Shown: in pieces, positions 17,948 through 29,364 of the stretch
How the letters are laid out: each line of letters begins with the position of its first letter
Position numbering within the stretch: the stretch's first letter is position 1
Assembly: GCA_015501075.1 (NCBI GenBank)
Contig: JADNYJ010000374.1
Location: forward strand, 1-31,376
Origin: Gymnopilus junonius
Lineage: Eukaryota > Basidiomycota > Agaricomycetes > Agaricales > Galerinaceae
Length of the DNA: 31,376 nt
Reading direction: 5' to 3'
Made by a program: the position numbers and the translations under genes
Notes under the pieces: model-generated
What the model saw: only the letters and a program-made list of their open reading frames with translations
Database searches by the model: none
What the model was told of the DNA's origin: nothing

Positions 17948-20042
17948 GATTTTCAGTCAGCCTTTCCTCTTTCTGCTTTCCAGGTGCTACCTTGCGCTTG
18001 CGCTTCATCTTGAAGCCAGCTCACAAAAAAATTAACAAGTAAGTTGCAATAAATTCTCCTTGATATTCCCTTGCTCCTCTTCAAGTCTTGATATCTGCTA
18101 CGTCGTACGTATCACGATCGTCACCTATTTTTGTTCGTCGTCTTTGGGTGCTCGTCTGGTCCATTCATTAGCACACCATCGCTGATATATCCGTCCGACG
18201 GCTCGGAATGCCTGCCAGTGCCAGTGCCAAACCTCGTTTGCTCCTTGCGCTAACGTTCGGGAAAGGAGGACAGGTAGATATAGACAGATTATTTTAATGT
18301 CCTCATGGCGTACCCAGGCAGTTTCCTAGCTGGACGTTGACCTGACCTCTGACCTGACTGAACTTGATTGTCGAGCATGCTCAATACAGTGACAGTTTCC
18401 TCGGAGAGGTTTATTTAATATTGTGCCAGTAATCAAGTTGGTATTCAGTCTGATTGGGCTCGAAACCTGCAGGCAATTGATCTAGCACATCCTTTACCTA
18501 TATTATGTATTCCGACTTTTCTACTTCAAGGCTCGAAGAAGGAGCTCCCCGGGACTGGTCAGCGTTATTTAACCTGTCTGGTACTGTACCAGGACTATGA
18601 AGAAGGGCGCTGGCGTCGTTATTAATTCTTTGATCCCTGGCAATCAAATTGAATTACCTCTCGAAAGCATTCCGATCGATCCTCACTACTAGTGTAACTT
18701 ACTGATCATGACGAAAAGTTGGAGGCTTACTATTTTTAGCTCCGAGTCCTTCATGGTGGAAAGAGCTCAGGTGCTGCCAGTGACGTCGACGGCGACTGCG
18801 AAAAGGAACTTCACTTTTACATACTATGGGACCAGTCCAATTTGAAGATCATTCTGAATATCGTCAATCGTCAGGTTCTTCGATCTGGAAGATTAAAGGT
18901 TAGGCTTGGGCTTGCGTACTTGAGTAGTTTGTTGGGCTAGACTTGACATTTCTTTTATTCCTCGATTGTTTCAACACCCCTCACTTTTTCTCGACTTTTT
19001 TTCTATTATGAGAGGATGATCAACGGCTGTCAGCGCCACTGGGAAATTTGAAATGCCATGGGTTATATACCTATGCTAGACTGTCAGTGCATGACCTCCT
19101 CGGTAATTACCACCCATCTACCTACCAATATACGTTGTTGGATAGTAGTCCTTGAATCAAATTATTATTAGAGACTATAATGTGCGCTCTTATTAGTTGT
19201 ACTCGTCTCGGATGCTTAGTAGATAGAAAATTCCACTGATGGTTAATCATCCGAGGGAATGGGACTTTGTAACTTACTGATAGGCATGCTTCGAAGTCCA
19301 ATTGATAAATCTTTTCGTTTTCTAATATCGGTTTATTATAAGTTGGAAAGTAACAGGGCTCATATTAAAGGAGACATGACGCAGGAGCACAGAATACTGA
19401 CTTCTAGGAAAGGCAGTTTATAGATTGTTCAGTCGCCTCTTCCCAAATCATAAGTATACAATGATTTTTTATAAGCCTGTTCCTTGACTTCGCATCATCA
19501 TTATTACCCTTCGACACTGCGGCCTACCGGTGCGTCAATTAATCAAGGAATTACTACTTACAGCCCTGTCCTGAAGTAGCGCTATTTCATGGAGTACTTC
19601 TATCAAAGTCTTACTGGCGTCGCCTTGGCGATTATTACTTCGAGGAGGTATGTGGACTCGGAGAGCTATTTACCTTCAGGTTTGAGACGTAGTTGGATTA
19701 TATCACGTTTTGTTCAGCCTCCAGGCCCCAGGACGAATACTTTTTGTACCTATCAGATCGCCAAAAAGTAACTTATTCTCAAAGAAAAATGGCCTGGGAG
19801 GACGAACGCAGTCTTGCACTCATACTTGTTGAATGAGTTGAGGATACTGATCCGAGGAATTCCTTCCAAAAATAGATGGAACTGCTGTAAATGGACCGTG
19901 GGATCCCGTAAGTCAATCAACTCTTTTGTAATCCACCGCCATCGTTGCACGTACCGGTTGAAGCCGAAAGTTCTTTTGGGACTGCTGCCACATGCAGGCC
20001 TGTTGAATGTACGTACTTAGTACTTGCATACCGGGCTTTGAC

Positions 20043-20050
20043 ACGGAATC
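20043..20050. repeat. Left target-site duplication of the 958-bp element
   Basis: ACGGAATC, identical to 21009-21016 on the other side of the element. Confidence 0.9.
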
Positions 20051-21008
20051 TAGGGTTGGGTAAAAAATGTCTTGGTTTTTTACCGGCATGTAAATAACTG
20101 GTAAATAACTGGTAATTTACTGGTAATTTACCTTGCCAGAGGGGTAAAGGTTTTGAGTGGTAATTTACCTGGGTCACATGCTTCTCTGGGAGGTATACCT
20201 CGCCAGGTCAGATATCCGACTGCTGTAGGCTGAGGGGCTCAAGCACTTAGATGAGAAAGGATTATAGGATAATAAGTGCATGTATTCACACTTCTTGATA
20301 CAAAAATTGGGCAACTGCCACACAGGAGGGGTATTAACTGATAATCAGAGGCTCTCTTGTCAGTGGTGAAATCCGGACTGCAAGAGATATTCTGATTTTT
20401 ATCGACTTTATCATCGATGCTGCTTGAAGCAAAAATGAGTCCCTCCATGGCTATACCTCCAACATATTCCAGGTCCTGCTCCCGCAAGATAGCCTTAACA
20501 TTCTGGCCTTGTCAAAATTCTCCATTCCCTCAGAGAAGAATGCACCAAATTTACTCAGCCTTTTTGATGACAAACTATTTTCAAAAACAGCAAGCCTGGT
20601 TGAAAAAGAAGACCAAGTAGCATTCCTCCAGTCATTGGCTATGCCTACCGCTATAGACATCATGGAACTACATGAAAGAAGGGACAATGCCCTTGCTGAC
20701 AGCAAGGATATTCTATCTCTCACCTACACCAGAGACCGAGACCGAGAAAATTTTGGATGATGAAGACGAAGACGACTCTTGGCTCGACAAAGGGCCAAAC
20801 GATCCCACGTATACTTCTGCCACAAGACTTGAAGCCGAGGGTGAGGATGCTAGCGAGAATCCCGAGCGCCGCAGGCGAAGAAAAAATTGAGATTGGGCCA
20901 AAAATAATCACGTGACAGGTAAATTACAGGTAAATTACCGGCCCCCTCGACTGGTTGGGGGTAACTTACCGGTAAGTAACCCCCCAGGAGGTTTTTTACC
21001 CAACCCTA
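20051..21008. mobile_element. Non-autonomous hAT-type element, 958 bp
   Basis: It has perfect 17-bp inverted ends (20051-20067 and 20992-21008, reading TAGGGTTGGGTAAAAAA inward) and a perfect 8-bp target duplication, ACGGAATC. Both subterminal regions are filled with variants of GGTAATTTACC and CCGGTAA (20084-20172 and 20917-20990). The interior carries only broken coding remnants and no transposase domain. The 8-bp duplication and repeat-filled ends indicate the hAT superfamily, but the terminal sequence differs from the hAT element at 1756-5642, so that transposase is unlikely to mobilise it. Confidence 0.9.
20428..20890 (+). pseudogene. Decayed coding remnant inside the 958-bp element
   Basis: From 20428 an open frame reads through GYTSNIFQVLLPQDSLNILA, SKFSIPSEKNAPNLLSLFDD and MPTAIDIMELHERRDNALAD to a stop at 20758-20760. 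An acidic-then-basic stretch (DDEDEDDSWLDKG, later ENPERRRRRKN) continues in another frame to 20890. It looks like the C-terminal part of one protein, about 150 residues, broken by a frameshift near 20750. There is no start codon or intact 5' end: a TGA precedes it at 20425-20427. I do not recognise the family. It may be a remnant of the element's own protein or captured host sequence. Confidence 0.4.
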
Positions 21009-21016
21009 ACGGAATC
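21009..21016. repeat. Right target-site duplication of the 958-bp element
   Basis: ACGGAATC, an exact copy of 20043-20050. Confidence 0.9.
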
Positions 21017-21541
21017 TATCACTGGGCATATTCCAGTACCCATCATTCAGGAAATGTATGCAGTGTGAAGTCTCTGGTGTCATCTTTTGGAGAGCTATTT
21101 CATCTTTTTTGAATGCTGGTGGGTACTTCCCTCTCGCATCACATCTGTCAGATGTTTTGTGGTCACAGAATATTTATTCTGGGCTTCATGTTGACGGTCA
21201 TAAGGCCTCAGAGACTGCCTCTTCGACATCACCGCATTTTCGCTTCTCAGGCAACGAGGATATACATAGAAAGTTCTGAAAAGAAATGCCCTGTATAGAG
21301 AAAACACGTTGGTGAGCTTGTCGTTCGTGGTTAAAAGCACCCTTCCGACGATATGCCCATCAGTCGCTCAGCCCCATGTCAAGTGAGCTGGTCACTGGCG
21401 GAAAGTTATTTATCAGCGTAATCCCCGGAAAGCCCTAGCCTCTCAAACCCCGGAATCCCTGCCTCAAGGGCTGTCTATCTTTCTTTCAGGAACTCACCGT
21501 TTCGACTTACTTGGCCCAGCCGTTGACGGTCATCGACGGCA
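21017..21541. other. 5' flank of the 7-TM gene
   Basis: A 525-bp gap with no gene; it presumably holds the promoter of the plus-strand membrane protein. Short frames overlap here without recognisable content. Confidence 0.35.
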
Positions 21542-22693
21542 ATGCCACTCGATCATCTACGAAAGGACACCGCCCAGCTTGTTGCCCTGTTCGTCGAGGC
21601 GGTCTGCTATGGCATCTACCTCGACACATTCGTCCGGTGTTTATTCGTTTTGTTCAGGACACCAGAATCGAGATGGAAGCGGCGCTCTGAGATAAAAACG
21701 GCGCACGTCATCGTCACTTTCACGCTATTCATTGTTGGGACGTTGAATGTCGTTCTGGGCCTTGTGCGTGCCATACAGGGGTTTATATACTTGGAAGTTA
21801 CGCCTATAATGTTTGGATCGAAATGGGTCAATATCGTTAAGGTTCGTCTGATCCCTTTTTTTGGACGCAGCTTAAGACTGACCTCACTGGCACACTTGGC
21901 TTGATTTCAGCCGCTGACGTTGAACTTGCAAACCATAATTGCGGATGGTGTGCTGGTGAGTGGGACCTAGACCCATGATTTCTCTAAGTTGACAATCCGT
22001 TAGATCATCCGCTGTTGGCAAGTGTATGGTCAAAGATATATCGTCGTTATTCTTCCCTCGATCCTGTGGTTAGCCGGCTTTGGGGTGACGGCCTGGGAAA
22101 CCTTCAATGAAGACAACATACCCGAGTATAATTTTATGTTGAACGTTACGTATACCATCTTCTGGGTTATCACTTGCATCCTCAAGCTATACACGACGGG
22201 TAAGTTATGACGCATCAAGTAATAGAGCGGGGCGCTCTGATCAAGTTACTCGCAGTCATGGTTGTCGTTCGAATTTGGCGCGTAGACAATGCTACACGTT
22301 CAGTACAATCCAGCTCCGAGTTTTCAACGCCGGAAGATGAGGTTAACCAACAGACGAGTCTCCGAAAGGTCCTCAGGATCGTCATCGAGTCTGGGTTAAT
22401 TTACACCACGGTATCCTTCTTGGCCTTGTTTTCCCAAGTCGCAATGAGCAATTCGGTATACATTTCGACGGCTGCTGTGAGTGTTTCGGCATTGTTTTCC
22501 ACTTTCTCGCTCTGATACCTTTCCAAAGGACGTGATAATCATCGGCATTGCTTTCAACCTCATTCACATTAGAGTGTCGAACACGGTGCAAAAAGAACGG
22601 CGGACAAAGCAAGATATACTTTCGACAATGAAATTCAAAGAGAACACTACTATGACAAGCACACGAACATGTTCTCCCACAGAAGTGAAATAA
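21542..22693 (+). CDS. 7-TM integral membrane protein of the Agaricomycete DUF6533/6534-like type
   Basis: Five exons (21542-21841, 21911-21955, 22004-22199, 22256-22476, 22529-22693) sum to 927 nt and 308 residues. Hydrophobic helices: LVALFVEAVCYGIYLDTFV, VIVTFTLFIVGTLNVVLGLV, a short ADGVLIIRCWQVYG segment split by an intron, IVVILPSILWLAGFGVTAW, YTIFWVITCILKLYTT, IESGLIYTTVSFLALF and VIIIGIAFNLIHI. The QT-I-x-D-G-VLIIRCW-x-VYG block followed by ILWLAG is characteristic of a large fungal membrane-protein family with no assigned function. A TPEDEVNQQTSLRKVLRIV cytoplasmic loop and a short polar C-terminus fit that family. The introns are 48-69 nt. It is a lineage-expanded, possibly receptor-like protein; the function is not established. 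Confidence 0.8.
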
Positions 22694-23753
22694 GAATTCA
22701 ATTGCAATTCAAATGGTTTTACTTATTTGATGGAGGGTACTCTGGGCAACATATAATACGGCATTCAGGTTAGTATAAATACATTTTTGGAAGACGTGAC
22801 TTATTTCACTTTGTCGATCATCCCGTCGCTGCCGTAAAGGTGTCTATATATGGCTGCGTTTCCTTTTTTGATGTCCCTTCGAGGCTTCCGTACATCTCGT
22901 AACTAGCAAAAAAATCTGCATGCCCGTATTATGATCAAGGGATTGCTACCCTACCCTCATGTTAACTTGGTATGCCTATTCGTGTATGAACATCACGAAG
23001 GATACAAGAAGACAAACATAGGGTCTTCGAAGGATAACAACTAATAACTTATGATTTCTTTGTTGAGAGATCTATTACTTGGGCGAGCATAGCCTAGTAT
23101 AGTTCAGGAGTACTGGATAGGGGCACTCAGTTGGGTGACATCATTCTCTTAGGGCGCCGGAGGTATCTTTTTCAAATCACATCGGAGGAGGCAACCTCTG
23201 GAGGCTCTTATATTTATGTAGCTTCAACATATTTTCGTCCTGTTCAGAGTCATGTCCCTTGGTTGATGATATATTTCTTCAAACATCTCATATGATGGAT
23301 AAAGAGAGTTGCATACCAGCATATGTAAGAGGAGCTCCTCGAGGTACCCATCATGGGTCCTTAAGAGTCCTTAAGGTACGCTTATATGAAATTTCCGGAT
23401 CCATAACATCTCCGCGATCACTACCTCTGTACCTGATGAGCTATCTTATTGCAGCAGAGTTGGTATTGCCGAAGCCATTTCTTCCAAGCTCTGCTGGTGC
23501 TATAGAACCAAGTGCTTTTCATGGAAGGGGACTACATCTCTCAACGGTGATAATTCAGTGGATGGCAGCCTGCTACAATCTGTGGAATGCTGCAAACGGC
23601 TTCTCTGGTAGCGTAAAAGCTGTCATGATGACGCCTGTAGTTCCTTAGGCGTGTACCTGCCTTCAGGGTCCATGTTTTCCCTCATCATATAAAACTTGAG
23701 CACACCGCAGACCATAGAGCTTCCTCTCGCTCCTCTGCATTCCACAGTAAAAA
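22694..23753. other. 1.06-kb gap upstream of the secreted-protein gene
   Basis: The only long frame is 129 codons at 23259-23648, with no signal peptide, domain or start context worth calling. The right end holds the promoter of the secreted protein, with a TATA box. Confidence 0.4.
23688..23694 (+). promoter_or_regulatory. TATA box of the secreted-protein gene
   Basis: TATAAAA lies 60 bp before the start codon at 23754, followed by a C/T-rich stretch (23718-23745) as expected around a fungal transcription start. Confidence 0.65.
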
Positions 23754-24484
23754 ATGCGCCTGTCAATCCTTGCCGCCGAGTCAGTTCTCCTTGCTATTGT
23801 AGGAGCTCAGGTTGCCCCTGTTCCATGTTCAGTGCCAGTTTCTTTACATCAAGTTATGCATCAGGAACTCACTGCTCGCAAGAAGCACCTGGATTTGTTT
23901 AGGAAACGTGACAATGGAGATCCACAGCCAAGTGATTCACCTGGTGACCCTTGTTATGTGCTTAAGCGCAGAGCTTTTTCGGAAGTAGAGCAGGTGTTGA
24001 CTCCAAGGCAAATGGCATCATTCCTGATGGGCAGAGGGTCATTTACTTCGTAAGTATTTTCTCATGTGAAGTTCTAAGTCATGATATCACTCATTGGAAA
24101 AAAAAATGCAGAGCAAATGGAACGATATATGTCGATGAAGATTATGCCCGAACGTTGGAGAAATCGGCGAACGCGCATGGCGGCTGGTATCACCGCGTAT
24201 ACAATGCTGTCAAGGATAGCCTGGGCAACAAACTCTTCGAAATCTCGATTCCTCATTATAAGAAGTGGAAGAACACCCTGATGCATGGGGAGCTGGTCTA
24301 TTTATCTCCTATGTAGATCAGCACTGGCATAAAACTTACCCTATTTTGTCATAGGACTGCTATTCGGGCCCAAGACATTGACGAGCTGGAGCGTATCCTT
24401 GTTGATGACCCAGAATTTATCGACATCCAAGTCCATGGATTTCGTATTTCTAGGAGGTTTTTTCAAGTCGCCACGTCTCACTGA
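23754..24484 (+). CDS. Small secreted protein of unknown family
   Basis: Three exons (23754-24049, 24112-24312, 24355-24484) give 627 nt and 208 residues. The N-terminus (MRLSILAAESVLLAIVGAQV) is a plausible secretion signal, with cleavage likely near residue 19. The mature part has few cysteines, a KR-containing stretch (LFRKRDNGDPQPSD) that could be a processing site, a conserved-looking SFTSANGTIYVDEDYARTL segment, and a tail with ARAQDIDEL-type acidic helix (RAQDIDELERILVDDPEF). I do not recognise the family. The last intron (24313-24354, 42 nt) starts inside the codon ATG followed by TAG, so leaving it in gives a 167-residue protein ending LVYLSPM; both forms are possible. A TATA box and the short leader support active transcription. 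The context, between a lineage-type membrane protein and gene-poor DNA, is accessory. Confidence 0.6.
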
Positions 24485-25764
24485 TTTTCTCAGGGGAGAA
24501 CACACACATTTTTTTCTTAATTTTGACAAGACATAGCTCTCTCTGCTTCCTATAATATATCATCACTTGGACTCTTATTTACCTAAGCCACCCTAAATTC
24601 ATGCAACTTTAAGTTTTGTCATATATTATGATATAAATCCCTCACAACCAAATCTTCCAACCACCTTAAATCTTACTAATGAAACTACCGAGATAGGCGC
24701 CCATTAGTTAGGGTCAAAGTTTACACATGCGCCAACGGATCAGTAGTCAATCATCTGACTCTCTATTGGGATTTTTCTGCGGAACCCACAATGTTACCAA
24801 GAATCTGGCGCTCCTGCTTATTTCTGGCCTCGATAGCTATATCGAAAAATCCTGAAGGTCGACATCCCACTATGGTTGAATGTGGATAACTCTTGACAGT
24901 GGTTTCGATCCAATTATATTGTCGCAGATAACTTTACCTATAATCTCTACTAAGTATAACTCGAATCATCTTGCGTCTATTTGGGGATTCGGAACAATAT
25001 TATTTTAGTTGGGCTTACCATGTTGGGATCTATAAAGCCCGATGGCTCCTCCTCTGACTGCTTCCTGACCTGGATGGTTCCATAGTATTCGCTGTACCCG
25101 GGACCTTCCTTTTGCTCTGAGTACTATTTTGATTCTAGTTGAAATACGATATTACTCATTCAAAAAGGTGCACGTGACCATACTTGCCCGAAGACTCGCG
25201 TGAAAGAGCCATGTTATTACAAAGTAAAGCTCAAACCGTGCTTATAAAACCAACGACCAGTGACCCCGGTCTTCGGGGCAGCGACTCCAAAACCTGGGTC
25301 ACTTGCGGGTTGACATGTACGCATTCGTACCATGGTGGTTTGTCCCTGAAAACTTCTGTGCTGGAGGTTGGTGCTCTGCAGGTATTAGCGCTTTTAGTTC
25401 TTCCTATGAGCTTGAGGGCTTGTCATACCTGTAATGGGGACCTGCCGATTGATTTTTCCTATAAAATAGACGTCTTTTTTTGCAAACTAGGAACTGGTTC
25501 CTACATAATTAACCAAGAGATATGAAGAGGAGCAGAGTAGAGAAGCCTCACGATATGTCAGCATTTTCCCTAAAAAAACAAGACAAAGAAGTCCGAGAAG
25601 CAGCAGCCGGACGCTCCAGGACCAGAACATTAGATAGCCTATTGTTAGCGATAGTTTCTGTCGATTCTGGAAAAACTTCCTGGGATGATACATATAAAGA
25701 GTGCTTACCCGCAAAACGACGCAGAGTCGCCACCCCGCTATAACTTTCATAAACGACTTATTCC
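24485..25764. other. 1.28-kb gap upstream of the hydrolase gene
   Basis: AT-rich, with no supported gene. A 113-codon stretch at 25184-25525 has no ATG at its left end and no recognisable content. The proximal part presumably holds the hydrolase promoter. Confidence 0.4.
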
Positions 25765-27034
25765 ATGGCCGTGGCAAAAACCATCGAGGAAAGGAACAGG
25801 CTTTCCCTCTGGGAAAAGGTCGAAACGTTAATAGTCCTGCTATACACCCGTGAGTTGTACCGACAGTTTTGAAGACGTATGTATTGACTTACGGAAATGC
25901 AATAGCATTTCCACTTGCATGGGCACTACTCACTTGGCCATTCTCTCCATACGGACGAGCAAAGAGTTGGAAGAGAATACTGGCCGACAAGTTCCTCCTC
26001 ACTCTTGTGACCCATCTCAACAGGAGGCAAATGCGCTCGTTCCTCGGACCCACTTCCAAGCACTACATCAACTTCTGCGAAAAGGAAGGCCTGGAACCGG
26101 TAGTAGAGGAGATTGGCACCGACTACAAGTTGCTCTGGATAGGACCTAAACGTAACGACCGTGCATTATTGTACCTCCACGGTAACGAGCATATTTGACT
26201 GAGCGAAGTGATCTTCTCTGATGTTCGCAAACAGGCGGTGGATTTCTCGTGGCTATGCCTAACGCTGCACCCGCATTCTGGAGATATATCCAGAAAGGCC
26301 TGGAGAGGAGAGGGAAACCTACAGGAGTCGCTATTTTGGATTTTAGTAAGCTTCGATAACGCAATTGCATGCCTGATCCTTACTAGTCGTTCATCACAGC
26401 ACTCATGCCGGATGCCCATTTCCCCACTCAACTAGAACAATTAGTGGTCGCCATCCAACACATTATAGACTCTGGAGTTAAGCCAGAGAATTTCCAACTG
26501 GTCGGTGATTCTGCGGGAGGTGCACTGATTCATGCGGTCATGTTGCATATGGAGCATCCCCTAGACGGCATTACGAAATTGAAATTGCCTGCGCCGCTCG
26601 CCGGCGGTTTCATGCTTTCCCTCGGGGCGACGCTCATCAATAAAGATGGATGCCTTTCCACCAACGACGGGAAGGGAGATTTTCTAAATGGGCGCACAAT
26701 CGAATACTGGGGCACGACAGTGTTAGAAGGCGTTCCTCCTGCTGCGATCCCTTATTTAGAACCTACCAAGGTGCCGGAAGACTGGCTCGAAGGCTCCGAC
26801 AAGCACATCAAACGCATCTTGATAAGCGCCGGAGAAGTCGAAGCTCTACGGGACGAGATCACCAAATACGCCAATGCCATTGAGAAGCATCATAAAGATG
26901 TGACTTTTATCATCCAGGAAAACGGAGCTCACAACGACCCTTATACCGATTTCCTTGTCAATGAAAAGAAGATAAGCAGTCTATCGTCCGCAGTATTGGA
27001 TTGGTTAGACGAAACCTTCCCAGAAACGCTCTGA
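25765..27034 (+). CDS. Alpha/beta hydrolase of the HSL/fold-3 family (esterase-like)
   Basis: Four exons (25765-25849, 25906-26181, 26235-26345, 26400-27034) sum to 1107 nt and 368 residues. The HGGG oxyanion-hole motif, split by an intron, is at about residues 119-122. The nucleophile elbow GDSAGG has Ser at about residue 195. The acid-region motif GEVEALRDE is at about 302-310, and the probable catalytic His is in ENGAHNDPY (about 335). This order is that of hormone-sensitive-lipase-like hydrolases, which cleave acyl or acetyl esters, including steryl acetates in fungi; the substrate here is not known. The position usually Asp in the DxLRDE motif is Glu (about 305). A hydrophobic N-terminal segment (PFPLAWALLTWPF) suggests a membrane anchor. 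The last acceptor is CATCACAG at 26399, not the nearby CTAG, because only the former keeps frame into the DAHFPTQL block. Confidence 0.9.
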
Positions 27035-29364
27035 CAGTGGTTGAAGATCAAGCATGTATCCGTAGATAAGTAGTCGTAAAGTAAGAACTCATGGAAATAC
27101 ACGTACCGACTTTGAGGGCTTCTCGATCATATGGTCCATCCATAGGTAAGGGGGGTCTGTGAAGTCTCCCTGCAACAGGAACTTGAAGGGCGACGCGAAT
27201 GTTATTTCGTATCTCCGCAGCGCAGGCTTTTCACTTCGTCCTCACTGGGATATTATTCATGGAGGTGCATTCACCGCGAACTCCAATATTTCGGGTGAGC
27301 AGTCAGTATTGCAGTACTAAATTACCGTCAGCTGCGGCAGTTCCTCAAATAGATAAACTCACTAACGTTCAATGCGCGCCTTAGCTCTAGTCCCAGAGGT
27401 ACAATTTCCGGTCCCTCTTGAGCAAACTGTGGCGTCCACCATGTCTTGTTAGAGGGAGTTTGGCCGTGGCAGGGGACCATAAAGGTTACAGGAGACCTCG
27501 GCTGGGAGTAACCTAGCGCTCCAGCTATTATTGCAATATTGTGCATTCCCCTGGACGGTATTGTTGTTTTCCCACCAGGAATACGTCTTACAGCTTTTGT
27601 CACCTTGGCAGTACCTGACTCCGAATCCTAGGGATGGTGTTAAGTCGTATGCCGAGAATGCTAGGAAGGATGTTGTACCACCGAAGGAAAAGTAAGTCTG
27701 CAAATATGACATAGTCGAATTCGCTGACGCCTTCTACAAGGCTTATGGAGAAGCAGCCTTTAACGGCTTTGTGTCTGGAGAAATTTATTTTCAGAGTCAA
27801 TTCCAACGATCTTCCGGTGGTTTAGAGGCGGTTTTGAGCGAATCCAAAAAACTCAGTTAGTCAGAAGACACCGAGTGACTCGAACTTGATCAAACCACAT
27901 CAATGCATCACTAATCCGTGTGACTGTGCTGGTTCAATCACTATCTAACTTAGGAACACCAAACCATGCATTTCACTTTCCACAAAATACATATCGTACA
28001 CGGAAATCTATTTCACGGAGGGCTGATTGGATACTATCAAAACCGCAGGCCGCCCTTCGCAGCCTCTCGAGCCGTTTCAGACACAGGCTGAATCAAACTG
28101 AATTCCCGCGACGCGGGGGGGACAAAGACGCTTGCTCCAATCGACCCCATTCCCTTCAATACTATAGGGCCGCCCTCCACCATCAGCCCGACTCCATATA
28201 TGCGGCGTCGCAGCCCATCGGGGGAAGGAAGCCGCGGTACTCGAGTCAAGAGTCAAAGACTTATCACTTACCGTGTTTAGGGTTGAACGGATTAATGTCC
28301 TCTTCGGTGAGGAATGTTTAACTCGATGGTGTTTAATTCCTGTCTAATTCTTTGGAAGGAACACGTCGTACACCTGAGCCGTCAATGGAGGAAGAATTCG
28401 GGCTGTTCGTATAGGATGATATTTCGGCCTTCTACAAGGCCGCGTGCGAGAGCGTAACGAAGGAAGAAGGATTTTCCTAAAAAGGGATTCGGACGTCGTG
28501 AAATTATCAAAATCATGAGCGTTTTTGAAAGGCAACACACCAATTCCAAGATTGCCCCCAGATTGCCATTCCACAATGGAAGCAATTGAAATCATATGCA
28601 TATCATCCCATAGGAACTTGAATTTGTCCCGCACGATGATACGAAATTTCAGGTTCTGACAGTCTTCTCTTTCGAGTAGAGGATGAAGGCATTCTATCCC
28701 GTCGCCCATGTCCACCACGAAATCCTCTTGGTTTCGAAACCATAGAACGTTTGTACTTCAACTGTTCATGAGTCTTCTGGCGCTGGTGCATACTCCTTAG
28801 TCGACATCGAAGCAGATGAAACGAGTCAGTTGCGATGCCGACTTAGATAGCAGGATGGGCAGACAATATTTTCAGTTTTTGGGACCTCCTTTGCATGCAA
28901 ACCGTCGGTATCTAGTTTTGAAGGCCTTGAACTTCAGGGATTCTAGAAGAGAGACAAGAATGAGATATGCATTACCATATGTTCCGACTGCACACCTATG
29001 CACGCCTGGGTCAACTTCCATCAAGTCATTCAATGTCTAAAAGCACTCCTATGTGGTCGTTTCCGCCGCTTCTCGTAAGAGAGCCTGCCGTTGCTCCACT
29101 GCGCTGCTAAACACCCACATATGTTCCACAGCGGCTCAATCATATTAGCTGATCATTTATCGCGTAGTCGAATCAGGCGCATCACATCGAATGTCAGATT
29201 GTTCAGATTTGTTGGTACATAAAAAAGAGTTCTTTGTCCTTTGAATAATACACGTTTCGTTTCGATCCCAAGAATGTTGTTCTTCCGTATCAGTATGGGT
29301 AAAGGGATGCAGGATACCAAAAAATTCGCCCAAGCAAAAGAATAGAATCTTCCTCCAAGTCGGA
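27035..29364. other. 2.3-kb stretch with only broken reading frames
   Basis: No supported intact gene. Minus-strand frames at 27449-27712 and 28344-28718 have protein-like composition (the latter reads VDMGDGIECLHPLLERED and FRIIVRDKFKFLWDD), and a fragment near 28870-28930 reads LKFKAFKTRYRRFACKGG before a stop. They could be the remains of an F-box or similar accessory gene, but the frames are interrupted and no domain is certain. Confidence 0.3.

Larger units (their letters stand above)
17464..20050. other. 2.6-kb stretch without a supported gene
   Basis: The first part is the T-rich 3' flank of the ADP/ATP carrier. The rest is AT-rich and stop-rich on both strands, with no frame over 70 codons and no recognisable domain. 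No tRNA, rRNA or transposase similarity was noticed. The only simple repeat is the T tract at 17926-17947. Confidence 0.4.

Noticed and set aside
18694..19281. 13-base direct repeat GTAACTTACTGAT at 18694 and 19269
   Set aside because: The flanking sequences differ completely and no element lies between. It is probably chance in AT-rich DNA.
23259..23648. 129-codon plus-strand frame
   Set aside because: It has no recognisable domain, signal or promoter feature. Its length is within chance for this composition.
25184..25525. 113-codon plus-strand frame
   Set aside because: The left end starts at TTG, not ATG, and no exon upstream or domain supports it.
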